Positions 43,824-53,900 of a stretch of DNA of 64,000 nt are shown here, piece by piece. A model generated the notes under the pieces. That model worked only from the letters and a program-made list of their open reading frames with translations. It ran no database searches and was not told the DNA's origin. The stretch's first letter is position 1; the number at the start of each line of letters is the position of its first letter. The position numbers were made by a program, and so were the translations under genes. The DNA comes from Lachnotalea glycerini (GTDB lineage: Bacteria > Bacillota > Clostridia > Lachnospirales > Lachnospiraceae), in NCBI RefSeq assembly GCF_003201285.1, contig NZ_QICS01000004.1:62001-126000 (forward strand), written 5' to 3'.

Positions 43824-45644
43824 ATGAATCGAAAATTTAAAGGGATTGGTTTTTATCTGTTAATCTTAGTAGTAGCCTTAATGGTTGCTATTTTGGTTAA
43901 TGACAGTGTAAAACGTGACAATAATTATACAATCGGAAAACTAACGGAGGATCTTACGGCCTCTAAGGTGGTGAGCGCGCAGATTAATCCAAATAGCGAG
44001 CAGCCTACAGGACAGGTTGATATAGTATTAGAAAATAATGTGATAAAAACCTTATATGTGACTGATGTTAATAAGGCGGAAGAATTATTGCAGCAATATG
44101 GAATTGATCCGGTGGTCAATGATGTTTCAAGACAAAGTTGGATAACAACAACCCTACTTCCTTGTTTGGTCACTTTTGTCATCGTATTTTTATTATTTAC
44201 GCTTATGAGCAACCAGGCAGCAGGCGGTGGCGGTGGAAGTAAGGTTATGAACTTTGGAAAAAGCCGTGCCAAGATGAGTACAGATGATGGAAAAAAAGTG
44301 ACGTTTAAAGAGGTAGCAGGACTTGACGAGGAAAAAGAGGAGCTAAAGGAAATTGTTGATTTCCTTAAGAATCCGAAAAGATATATTCAGGTTGGAGCAA
44401 GAATTCCAAAAGGTGTATTACTGGTAGGCCCTCCGGGAACCGGAAAAACCTTGATTGCCAAGGCGGTTGCAGGTGAGGCAGGTGTGCCGTTTTTTAGTAT
44501 ATCAGGTTCTGATTTCGTAGAAATGTTTGTCGGTGTTGGTGCTTCCAGAGTAAGAGACTTATTTGAGGAAGCGAAGAAGAATGCACCGTGTATTATCTTT
44601 ATTGATGAAATTGATGCGGTAGCCAGACGAAGAGGAACAGGAATGGGTGGCGGACATGATGAAAGAGAGCAAACGCTTAATCAGCTTTTGGTTGAGATGG
44701 ATGGTTTTGGTGTCAACGAAGGAATCATTGTCATGTCTGCAACTAATCGAGTGGATATATTAGACCCTGCTATCTTAAGGCCGGGACGCTTTGACAGAAA
44801 AGTCGGAGTCGGTCGTCCGGATATAAAAGGACGTGAAGAAATACTTAAGGTTCATGCCAAGAACAAACCTCTTGGTGATGATGTGGATTTAAGCATGATA
44901 GCACAAACAACTGCCGGATTTACAGGTGCAGATTTGGAAAATTTATTAAATGAAGCAGCTATTTTTGCAGCAAGAGAAGAAAGAACCTATATACAGCAAG
45001 AGGACATTAATCATTCCTTTGTTAAGGTTGGAATTGGAACAGAGAAGAAGAGCCGTGTTATGACTGAAAAGGAAAAGAAAATTACTGCATATCATGAAGC
45101 TGGGCATGCAATCCTATTTCACTTGCTTCCTGACGTTGGACCTGTTTATACAATATCCATCATTCCTACAGGAATGGGTGCAGCAGGTTATACCATGCCA
45201 CTTCCGGAAAAGGATGAGATGTTTAATACCAAGGGGCGAATGCTTCAGGATATTGTTGTTGACCTAGGTGGAAGAGTTGCAGAAGAACTGATATTTGATG
45301 ATATAACAACAGGTGCATCACAAGATATCAAGCAGGCAACCAGAATTGCAAAATCAATGGTAACTAAATTTGGTATGTCAGACAAGGTTGGTTTAATTGA
45401 CTACGGCGGCGGAGATGATGATGAGGTTTTCATCGGCCGTGATCTGGCTCATACAAGGGGCTACGGTGAAAATGTAGCATCCATTATAGATGCAGAAGTA
45501 AAGCGCATTATTGATGAGTGTTATGATAAAGCAAGAACTATGATACGAGAAAATGAAAAGGTACTTCATAGCTGTGCACAGGTACTTCTTGAAAAAGAAA
45601 AAATTGGAAGAGAAGAATTTGAAGCTTTGTTTGCAACAGAATAA
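43824..45644 (+). CDS. ftsH: ATP-dependent zinc metalloprotease FtsH
   Basis: 606 residues. Two membrane helices (about 7-26 and 107-126) flank an extracytoplasmic loop; then AAA domain with Walker A GPPGTGKT (about 203-210), Walker [12 protein letters not shown] and the SRH arginine finger region; protease site HEAGH at 424-428 with the third zinc ligand in [10 protein letters not shown] hexameric membrane protease for quality control of membrane and regulatory proteins. Last gene of the block, followed by a strong terminator. Confidence 0.97.
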   Translation: MNRKFKGIGFYLLILVVALMVAILVNDSVKRDNNYTIGKLTEDLTASKVVSAQINPNSEQPTGQVDIVLENNVIKTLYVTDVNKAEELLQQYGIDPVVNDVSRQSWITTTLLPCLVTFVIVFLLFTLMSNQAAGGGGGSKVMNFGKSRAKMSTDDGKKVTFKEVAGLDEEKEELKEIVDFLKNPKRYIQVGARIPKGVLLVGPPGTGKTLIAKAVAGEAGVPFFSISGSDFVEMFVGVGASRVRDLFEEAKKNAPCIIFIDEIDAVARRRGTGMGGGHDEREQTLNQLLVEMDGFGVNEGIIVMSATNRVDILDPAILRPGRFDRKVGVGRPDIKGREEILKVHAKNKPLGDDVDLSMIAQTTAGFTGADLENLLNEAAIFAAREERTYIQQEDINHSFVKVGIGTEKKSRVMTEKEKKITAYHEAGHAILFHLLPDVGPVYTISIIPTGMGAAGYTMPLPEKDEMFNTKGRMLQDIVVDLGGRVAEELIFDDITTGASQDIKQATRIAKSMVTKFGMSDKVGLIDYGGGDDDEVFIGRDLAHTRGYGENVASIIDAEVKRIIDECYDKARTMIRENEKVLHSCAQVLLEKEKIGREEFEALFATE

Positions 45645-45663
45645 TTAGAAAATTTTGTAATAG

Positions 45664-45706
45664 AAAAAAATGGTTTCACACAGAAATGCGTAGAAACCAT
45701 TTTTTT
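45664..45706 (+). terminator. Terminator after ftsH
   Basis: AAAAAATGGTTTC pairs perfectly with GAAACCATTTTTT around a 15-base loop. Symmetric A/T tails allow use by the convergent rubrerythrin gene. Confidence 0.9.
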
Positions 45707-45765
45707 ATTTGGAAAGAAATAAGCTATACTAAAAAATAACCAATTTTAAATATTTTATGAATCAA

Positions 45766-46308
45766 TTAACCAAAATACCTATTTAATAAGCCTTGGAATG
45801 CTTTACCGTGGCGAGCTTCATCTCTTGCCATTTCATGAACTGTATCATGAATTGCATCAAGGTTAGCAGCTTTTGCACGTTTAGCAAGGTCGAACTTACC
45901 AGCGGTAGCACCATTCTCTGCAGCAACTCTCAGCTCAAGATTCTTCTTTGTGCTGTCAGTGATTACTTCACCAAGTAATTCTGCAAATCGGGAAGCATGA
46001 TCTGCTTCTTCATGAGCAGCCTTTTCATAGTATAAACCAATTTCTGGATAACCTTCTCTAAAGGCTACTCTTGACATAGCAAGATACATACCGACCTCTG
46101 AACATTCACCTTCAAAATTCATTCTTAAATCTTTTAGAATATCCTCACTTACACCCTGAGCAACACCTACAACATGCTCAGCAGCCCAAGTCATTTCTCC
46201 AACCTGTTCGGTAAATTTTTCTGCTGGTGCCTTACAAATTGGACAGCTTTCCGGAGCAGAATCTCCCTCATGAACATAACCACAAACTTGACATACGAAT
46301 TTTTTCAT
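45766..46308 (-). CDS. rbr: Reverse rubrerythrin (N-terminal rubredoxin domain)
   Basis: 180 residues. The rubredoxin-type Fe(Cys)4 domain is at the N-terminus ([23 protein letters not shown]), the reverse of classical rubrerythrin, and is followed by a four-helix diiron domain with paired EXXH motifs ([42 protein letters not shown]). It reduces hydrogen peroxide (and O2 in Clostridia) with electrons from NADH via partners. AAGGAGATTTTAAA precedes the start. The PerR-like operator lies upstream. Confidence 0.94.
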   Translation of the reverse strand: MKKFVCQVCGYVHEGDSAPESCPICKAPAEKFTEQVGEMTWAAEHVVGVAQGVSEDILKDLRMNFEGECSEVGMYLAMSRVAFREGYPEIGLYYEKAAHEEADHASRFAELLGEVITDSTKKNLELRVAAENGATAGKFDLAKRAKAANLDAIHDTVHEMARDEARHGKAFQGLLNRYFG

Positions 46309-46396
46309 TTTAAAATCTCCTTTTCTTATATGAATTTTAATATTAGATTAATTTTTATTAGCAATTGACAACTTTTCAATTTTAATTGCTAATCAG

Positions 46397-46414
46397 TAAT
46401 AGTTACTAATATTA
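46397..46414. promoter_or_regulatory. Putative PerR operator upstream of rubrerythrin
   Basis: TAATAGTTACTAATATTA. It matches 46946-46963 upstream of perR at 17 of 18 bases. On the minus strand it overlaps a possible promoter (TTGTGA, 18 bp, TATTAC), where binding would block transcription. Confidence 0.6.
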
Positions 46415-46467
46415 ATTTATCACAATTGATAAAATGTGTCAATAGTAGTTTGTGAAATTTTTAAAAT

Positions 46468-46857
46468 TTAATGCTTGCTAATACATTTCTCGCACTGACC
46501 ATAGAAATGTGCAATATGTCCTTCTATCTTTCCGTTAAAGTTAACAGAGGCCAATTCATTAATATGCTCCATGTTTTTAAGATCTAAATCTATAACACTA
46601 TTACACTTGGTGCAAATAAAATGATAATGCGGCATTGTATTGCCATCAAAGCGGTCGCCCCCCTCACTTGTTGAGATTTTTAATATTTCGCCAATATCTG
46701 CCAAAAGTGAAAGATTGCGATATACAGTTCCCAGACTTATATTCGGAAATTCCTGACGTATATTTGTATATACAGTATCTGCGGTTGGATGGTCAGTTCT
46801 GCTTAACAAAAATTCTTTAATTGCCTCTCGCTGCCTGCTGTATTTTAAGGCTTGCAT
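46468..46857 (-). CDS. perR: PerR-type peroxide-sensing repressor (Fur family)
   Basis: 129 residues. The winged helix reads HPTADTVYTNIRQEFPNISLGTVYRNLSLLADIG. The RFDGNTMPHYHF segment matches PerR (Asp and His ligands) rather than Fur, which has HHDH there. Two CxxC pairs (CTKC, CEKC) form the structural zinc site. Metal-bound PerR represses peroxide defence genes until its His ligands are oxidised. GAAAGGAGGATTATT precedes the start. The shared upstream motif suggests control of the rubrerythrin gene and itself. Confidence 0.92.
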   Translation of the reverse strand: MQALKYSRQREAIKEFLLSRTDHPTADTVYTNIRQEFPNISLGTVYRNLSLLADIGEILKISTSEGGDRFDGNTMPHYHFICTKCNSVIDLDLKNMEHINELASVNFNGKIEGHIAHFYGQCEKCISKH

Positions 46858-46945
46858 AATAATCCTCCTTTCAAGATATTTCGCATAAATTGAATCATAA
46901 TTAAAATGATTCCATGCGAACGTAGTTATAAATTTTATATTATGA

Positions 46946-46963
46946 TAATAATTACTAATATTA
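46946..46963. promoter_or_regulatory. Putative PerR operator upstream of perR
   Basis: TAATAATTACTAATATTA, extending into TTATAAG; resembles the Bacillus Per box (TTATAATNATTATAA class). Paired with 46397-46414. Confidence 0.6.
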
Positions 46964-46969
46964 TTATAA

Positions 46970-47526
46970 GAGAATATACATAGTATGTCAATTTGTATTT
47001 TTCTAAGAATATATACAAAAGGTGGTATACAGTAGCTTTGTATATTAGATACATATTATCAAAACATAATTTAATTATGCATGTTTAATAATTATATAAC
47101 TACCTACATTGCAAGTATGACATAAATTATTATTAAGTAATTATTTAATTAAGTCATAAATAATTGGCTTGTACATATATTATAATGAATAAGAATATTT
47201 ATAAAAATAGAGTTTTTTAGTATTTTTAAATTATATAGGAATTATAAAGTTAAAAACTAATTATCTTTAATTATATTGAAAGAATGCGAAAATCAACCTT
47301 TAAAAATTAATTTTAAATAGTAAAAACTAAAATAAGTTTATATAATTAAATTTAAAAAGTTCTAATCTATGAAATTATAATTATTTCATAAAATTTATTC
47401 ATTATTTATAGTATTTATGTTATAATAACTATAAACAATTTGACTTTAAAAAGTTTATTGTGAAATATTCATAAACATCACGTTGGTTTATGATATAAAT
47501 TTACTAAAACAACAAGAGGTGATTAC
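46970..47526. other. Long AT-rich intergenic region between perR and glgC
   Basis: About 560 bp of extremely AT-rich sequence with many short A and T runs. No convincing ORF or RNA gene. TATAAT-like hexamers occur near 47181 and 47417 but without clear -35 partners. It must contain the glgC promoter. The GTG start of glgC has AAGAGGTGATTAC. Confidence 0.5.
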
Positions 47527-48801
47527 GTGATCAGAAAAGAAATGATAGCGATGCTGCTTGCCGGTGGGCAAGGAAGCAGATTAGGGGTACTAACTTCGAA
47601 AGTAGCGAAACCTGCGGTTAGTTTTGGTGGGAAATACCGAATTATTGATTTTCCGTTAAGTAACTGTATAAACTCTGGAATTGATACAGTTGGTGTACTT
47701 ACACAATATCAGCCGTTACGACTGAATGCACATATTGGTATTGGTATTCCATGGGATTTGGACAGAAATATTGGAGGTGTTACAGTTCTTCCGCCTTACG
47801 AGAAAAGCGGAAACAGTGAGTGGTATACAGGAACAGCTAATGCTATTTATCAGAATTTGGATTATATGGAATCGTATAATCCGGAATATGTTCTTATTTT
47901 ATCAGGTGATCATATATACAAAATGGACTATGAGGTTATGCTTGATTTTCACAAAGAAAAGAATGCGGATATAACCATTGCAGTTATGCCTGTGCCAATG
48001 GAGGAAGCAAGCCGATTTGGAATTATGATTACAGATGACGAAAATAAAATCATCGAATTTGAGGAAAAGCCAGAAAATCCAAGTAGTAATCTTGCATCTA
48101 TGGGTATCTACATATTTTCTTGGAAAGTACTCAAGGAAGCATTGATCACGTTATCAGAGCAAAATGCTTGTGATTTTGGTAAACATATTATACCATATTG
48201 CCATGAACAGGGAGGTAACCTGTTTGCCTATGAATATAATGGTTATTGGAAGGACGTTGGTACATTAGCCTCCTATTGGGAAGCAAATATGGAGCTTATT
48301 GATTTGATTCCGGAATTTAATCTTTATGAGGAGTTTTGGAGAATTTATACAAAAAGTGACAGGATTACCCCGCAGTATATTTCGGGCGAATCTAATATAG
48401 AAAAGAGTATTATTGGTGAGGGGACAAGTATTTACGGAAAAGTCTACAATTCTGTTATTGGCTCAGGAGTTACCATTGGAAAAGGAGCAGTCATCCGTGA
48501 TTCTATTATAATGAAAGATGCGGAGATAGGTGATAATAGTATTATAAATAAAGCCATTATTGCTGAGTGCTCAGTAATTGGAAATAATGTTGAACTTGGA
48601 ATTGGTGAAGAGGTTCCGAATAAATTAAAACCAAATGTCTATGCATTTGGATTAGTTACAATAGGTGAAAATTCAATTATTCCTTCTAATGTTAAGATTG
48701 GAAAAAACACAGCGATATCCGGGGTTACAAAAGTGGAAGATTATCCGGATTCCATTCTGGCAGGTGGAGAAACATTGATTAAGGCAGGTGACAGACGATG
48801 A
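47527..48801 (+). CDS. glgC: Glucose-1-phosphate adenylyltransferase, catalytic subunit
   Basis: 424 residues. [39 protein letters not shown] is the nucleotide-binding start; [14 protein letters not shown] and the C-terminal left-handed beta-helix with hexapeptide repeats follow. It makes ADP-glucose from ATP and glucose-1-phosphate for glycogen synthesis. GTG start 47527. Its end overlaps glgD by four bases. Confidence 0.96.
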   Translation: MIRKEMIAMLLAGGQGSRLGVLTSKVAKPAVSFGGKYRIIDFPLSNCINSGIDTVGVLTQYQPLRLNAHIGIGIPWDLDRNIGGVTVLPPYEKSGNSEWYTGTANAIYQNLDYMESYNPEYVLILSGDHIYKMDYEVMLDFHKEKNADITIAVMPVPMEEASRFGIMITDDENKIIEFEEKPENPSSNLASMGIYIFSWKVLKEALITLSEQNACDFGKHIIPYCHEQGGNLFAYEYNGYWKDVGTLASYWEANMELIDLIPEFNLYEEFWRIYTKSDRITPQYISGESNIEKSIIGEGTSIYGKVYNSVIGSGVTIGKGAVIRDSIIMKDAEIGDNSIINKAIIAECSVIGNNVELGIGEEVPNKLKPNVYAFGLVTIGENSIIPSNVKIGKNTAISGVTKVEDYPDSILAGGETLIKAGDRR

Positions 48802-49916
48802 GAGCAATCGGTATCATATTAGCAGGCGGCAATAATAATAAAATGAGAGAATTGTCTAATAAACGTGCCATTGCTGCAATGCCTATTGCGGGCTGCTATC
48901 GAAGCATTGATTTTGCCTTAAGTAATATGTCTAATTCTCATATTCAAAAGGTAGCCGTTTTGACACAATATAATGCGAAATCCCTGAATGAGCATTTAAG
49001 TTCCTCAAAATGGTGGGATTTTGGCAGAAAGCAAGGCGGGCTGTTTGTATTCACACCAACTATTACAATAGATAACAGTTGGTGGTTTAGAGGAACGGCC
49101 GATGCAATTTATCAAAATTTAAGTTTTTTAAAAAATAGTCATGAGCCATATGTGGTAATTGCATCTGGAGATTGCATTTATAAATTGGATTACAATAAGG
49201 TTTTGGAGTATCATATTTCTAAAAAAGCTGATATTACTGTGGTTTGTAAGGATATGCCTGCCAGTGAAGATGTGGGACGTTTTGGAGTACTACGTATGAA
49301 TGAAGATGCTAGAATTGAAGAATTTGACGAAAAGCCTATGGTTGCTAGATCAAATACAATATCTACAGGCATCTATGTAATAAGACGCCGCCAGCTCATT
49401 GAATTAATTGAGCGATGCGCACAGGAGGACAGGCATGATTTTGTCAAGGATATTTTAATCCGGTATAAGAATCTAAAACGTATTTATGGTTATAAAATAA
49501 AGGATTACTGGAGTAATATATCAACTGTCGAGGCCTATTTTAAAACTAATATGGATTTCTTAAAGCCAGAAATTCGAGATTATTTCTTTAAACAATATCC
49601 TGATATTTATTCAAAGGTGGATGATTTGCCGCCCGCAAAGTACAACCCTGGTGCAGATGTTAAAAATAGTCTGATATCCAGCGGCTGTATCATTAACGGA
49701 CAGGTTGAAAATTCTATTGTGTTTAAAAAGGTTTTTGTAGGAAACAATTGTGTTATAAAGAATTCTATCATATTGAATGATGTTTATCTTGGCGATAATA
49801 TTCATATAGAGAATTGTATTGTTGAGAGTCGTGATACAATTCGAGCTAACTCATACCACTGTGGTGAAGATGGAATAAAAATTGTGGTTGAGAAAAACGA
49901 GAGGTATGTTTTATAG
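48798..49916 (+). CDS. glgD: GlgD subunit of glucose-1-phosphate adenylyltransferase
   Basis: 372 residues, paralogue of Glg[39 protein letters not shown] replaces the GlgC G-loop GGQGSRL by GGNNNKM, so it lacks the catalytic Arg/Gly pattern and is the regulatory or auxiliary subunit of Firmicutes GlgCD. ATGA overlap with glgC supports one complex. Confidence 0.93.
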   Translation: MRAIGIILAGGNNNKMRELSNKRAIAAMPIAGCYRSIDFALSNMSNSHIQKVAVLTQYNAKSLNEHLSSSKWWDFGRKQGGLFVFTPTITIDNSWWFRGTADAIYQNLSFLKNSHEPYVVIASGDCIYKLDYNKVLEYHISKKADITVVCKDMPASEDVGRFGVLRMNEDARIEEFDEKPMVARSNTISTGIYVIRRRQLIELIERCAQEDRHDFVKDILIRYKNLKRIYGYKIKDYWSNISTVEAYFKTNMDFLKPEIRDYFFKQYPDIYSKVDDLPPAKYNPGADVKNSLISSGCIINGQVENSIVFKKVFVGNNCVIKNSIILNDVYLGDNIHIENCIVESRDTIRANSYHCGEDGIKIVVEKNERYVL

Positions 49917-49950
49917 CTAAAATCAATGGCAGATGAAAGGGGTACGAGAC

Positions 49951-50223
49951 ATGAAAATTACAGATGTGCGTGTGCGCAAGGTAGCGAAAGAAGGAAAAAT
50001 GAAAGCAGTAGTTTCAATTACAATTGATGATGAATTTGTAGTTCATGACATTAAGGTAATTGAAGGAGAAAAAGGTTTGTTTATTGCTATGCCAAGTAGA
50101 AAAGCATCAGATGGAGAATATCGAGATATTGCTCATCCAATTAACTCTGACACAAGAGAGAAGATTCAGCAGATTATTTTAGATAAGTATTCGGCGGCGC
50201 TTCTTGAAGAATCAGAAGAATAG
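49951..50223 (+). CDS. spoVG: Septation/sporulation regulator SpoVG
   Basis: About 90 residues: [39 protein letters not shown], then [22 protein letters not shown] small nucleic-acid-binding regulator that affects asymmetric septation and other traits in Firmicutes. GAAAGGGG fits ATG 49951; the in-frame ATG 49933 is too early. In Bacillus glmU follows at once; here it is over 8 kb away. Confidence 0.96.
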   Translation: MKITDVRVRKVAKEGKMKAVVSITIDDEFVVHDIKVIEGEKGLFIAMPSRKASDGEYRDIAHPINSDTREKIQQIILDKYSAALLEESEE

Positions 50224-50242
50224 CCGGATATTTCGGTTAAAT

Positions 50243-50280
50243 AATAGAGCTGTGACGCTGTATCAGTGTGCGGCTCTATT
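50243..50280 (+). terminator. Terminator after spoVG
   Basis: AATAGAGCTG pairs with CGGCTCTATT (one wobble), followed by CTTTTT. Confidence 0.82.
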
Positions 50281-50908
50281 CTTTTTACAAGAAATACATA
50301 ACGATCACAAAATGATAAAGTGTATGAATCCTAAGAAAATTCAATTGTTCGAAATGAGCAAAAATACAATAAGAAGAAGTTATTCTAAGAATCAAATTAT
50401 ATAATTTGCATTATCCGCTTGCATTATGTGAAATCTTATTGTAATATAGAGCTACTAAATAATTTATTCTTTTTATAGTAAGTTTCTAAGTTAAATTTTA
50501 ATAAATAATTTTAATATCTTTACGCTTATGATTTTATCTGATTAAATCTATCTCTATAATTCAGAGAGTTTTCCATTTTTAAATTTATATTTATTTCTTT
50601 ACAATATTTAACATGTCTATTCGTTGTACTATTTTTATATGAGCTTTTGTATTAATATTATATCTAGATTTATATCATTGGAAATATGTTTCATATTTTT
50701 CTTATTATCCTGTCATCTTAAATGTATTTATTCCCCCAATTATGGAGCAAAATTGTCAATATTTAACTTAGAGCGAAAGAATAAGAAAGGAGGAACTCTA
50801 AAAAATGGCTTTATAGAATAATAGATAGATATATTTTACTACTTAAAACACAAGCCTGCAAGATCTGAAAAAGTAGGCTTATCATTATTATTTCAAGAGG
50901 GTATATCA
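50281..50908. other. 628-bp intergenic region before the giant surface gene
   Basis: AT-rich. Near its end a strong Shine-Dalgarno AAAGGAGG (50786-50793) precedes ATG 50805 of a three-codon frame that stops at 50814. Then an 8-bp stem AAGCCTGC/GTAGGCTT (50852-50880) with a 13-base loop occurs 28 bp before the next gene, without a T-run. These may belong to the 5' leader of the surface-protein transcript. No other gene or RNA recognised. Confidence 0.45.
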
Positions 50909-53900
50909 ATGAGGAAATTAAAAAAATACATAGCTGTCTCGCTGGCAGGTATCATATTAATGCCTATCATGTTTAGTAAAAATGTGATGGCAGAAAGTGT
51001 ACAAATAGAAAATATACAGTCTGAAGGCATGTTTAGAATGACAAACGGTTTAGCTGAGACGAAAGAAACGGATGAGAAAATAGAAATTGAAACAAAAATA
51101 AATATACAAGCAGATAGTGATAAGACAACTGACGGCACACAAATAGTTGAAAAAATACAAGAGCAAGAAAACGAAGAAAGCACAGAAAAGGGTGTGTCAG
51201 AGAGTGAAGAGGGTTTAGAAAACGAAAGAGAGTCGGAGCGCGCCGAGAGCATTGATGACAAAGCTGCGCAAGAGAGCGAAGAAAGCAAGGATACAAGAAA
51301 GAGTAATGAACAAACAGACAGTACAATAGAAAACCAAGCAACCACAATAACGGAGAAAGAGGCTGCGATTAAGAAAACATTAGCAGAGGAACAGGAAAAG
51401 CAAAAGCAAAATGAAACAATTATAGTTGGTTTTGAGGAATATGATTTGTATAGACAAGAGCCTTTTGGAGAGATTGCGATTTCGGATCGAAATGCTCTTT
51501 CTTTACCGACAAAAATTTCAATATTGAACGTGAATAATGAAATAGTGGAGATAGACGCTGTTTGGATATGTGAAAATGATATTTTAACAACGGATTATAT
51601 TTCTTATTGCTATCAATTAACTCTTCCTCAAGATTATATTTTAATGGATGAATTAAAAGAAAAGTATGAAAATGGTGAACTTACATTACCATTCATTACG
51701 GTTACGATTCAACCGGATCAACAGTCTGATCAAATATCCTCCTTATTATCAAAACAACAATTGGTACTTGAGGCGCAGACGGCATATGGCCAGTCATTGG
51801 TCTTAGAAATTTTAGACAGGTTAAATGCAGCACCTTCTAAATACAAGGATATAGATACTTCTCATTATACATGTGACAATGGTCAGGGAGTGTCAGATAA
51901 TGGATGGTACCGATATGGAGTATGTGTGAAAGCAACTGTAAGCAATTATAATGAATCAACAGGGGTTCTACGAACTTGGTATACAGGCTCTGACGAATAT
52001 AATGGATGTGATAAAAATTGTCCTGACCACTTTATTAAAAGTTTGAAAAGCTGGGTGTTTCCTTTCACTCCCAATAAAGAAAATATGAGTTATGGGTTGG
52101 AAGTGGACGGTATTTATAAAAATGTAACGGTAAAGCTATCCACAAACGGACGTCTAACATGGCCAAAATCTAAAAAAATTAGTATTCCGATAGATCGACA
52201 AAAACCGACGTATACTACTTCTGTTACGAATCATTATGATACTCAAAACGGTCCATGGACGAACGTAAAAAGCCTTACCTTTACCGTGAATGCTTATGAT
52301 CAACAATCAGGAATTTCTCGTGTGGTATGGCAAAAAACAAATGACGGCACGAATTGGGAGACATTAAAGGCAGACTCTGTGGCAAGCGGTGATACACAAA
52401 ATTCTTATACGAGCCAGTTTACGACGACTGAAGAGGGATATGGATGTTATCGTGCTGTTATTTATGATAAGTGCGCTTTTAATGCAACGGCCTACTTTAC
52501 TAAGCGGATGGACTATACTGCGCCAATTTCTACGGCAACGATTAATGGTATTCTTATCAATGGCTGGTATAGGGATGATACAAGTTTAACAATCAGTAGT
52601 ATGGATAATTTAACAGGGATAGGGGAATTGTACCGTAATAATGTAAACATTGAAAATGGAGAAGTGATAAATGTAGCAGAAGGAAGAAATAATATCTATT
52701 ATTATTATAGTGTAGATGGTACTGGGAATATAGAAAGCACAAAGGCAATTTCACTCAGCGTAGATGCGTCGGCTCCGATAAATGTGTCGGTCACGGCTCC
52801 AACGGAATGGACAAAAAATAATGTGCAGCTAACCGTAAAAGGGCAGGATACATACTCAGGACTTGAATCGTTAAAAGTTCAGTATTCATTAAATAACAGT
52901 CTATGGACAGACTATAGAATGGTAAAATATATGGGCAGCACAGCATTAGAGACAGTGACATCAATCTACGCAACTAATAACGGATATTATCGGGTAATGG
53001 CAACTGATCGGGTAGGACATACGACAATAAGTTCTGTTTTTAAGGTAACTAATATTGATGTTTACGATCCAAAACTTTCCCATGCTGTTACAGGAAATTT
53101 TTTGAATGGATGGTACAAGGAATCAGCAAATTTGAATCTAACTGCATCGGACACAGGAGGTTCAGGCGTAAAATCTATCACAGTGAATAATAATGCAACT
53201 GTAGGAGACAAAAGAAGCATTAAAGTCACAAATGAGGGATCTAACCAATTTATTTGTTATGCCACAGACAATGCAGGTGGTATGACAAGGCCAGTTAAGG
53301 ATATAACAATAAAGGTAGATGATTCTTCGCCAATTAACTTATCATTGACACCGAATACAATTGATTGGACAAAAGTTCCGATACAAATGATGGTAAAAGC
53401 AGATGATGTACAAAGTGGTGTCAATACCATAGAGTTACAGTATACAAAAGATAAAACAGACATAAATTCTTGGATGACTTATAAAACAGAATCTTTCAAT
53501 GGCGTAAATCAGGCTAGCAGAGAGATTTCAGTAACAGATAATGGATATTACCGAATTGTAGTAAACGATCAGGTTGGGTTTCAAGCAGTGAGTAAAGTAC
53601 TAAAGGTGAATAATTATGATGCGTTTAAGCCGGACGGAAGTACGATAGGTATAGAACCGGATACGATTCAATGGGTAGATGAAGCAACAGGTGTGGAAGT
53701 CACCAGCTATGGGTCAGATAATGAGTCAGGATTAAGCGAAATAAATGTTTGGGCTAAAGATGAAAAAGGGTATTTTGAACCAATTAAAAAAGGTAAATTT
53801 AGTGGGGAAATTACAATAGAAGAAACTACATATGATGTTCATAAGAATAATTGTTTTAAAACAGAAGTAATTGATAAAGCAGGGAATTACATACGTATGC

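Noticed and set aside
50624-50821. 65-residue reading frame before the giant surface gene
   Set aside because: No ribosome site, AT-driven hydrophobic composition, and it runs over the leader-like Shine-Dalgarno sequence.
50852-50880. Hairpin as part of a cyclic di-GMP or other known riboswitch
   Set aside because: Only one short stem is present; the conserved cores of known classes are not visible.
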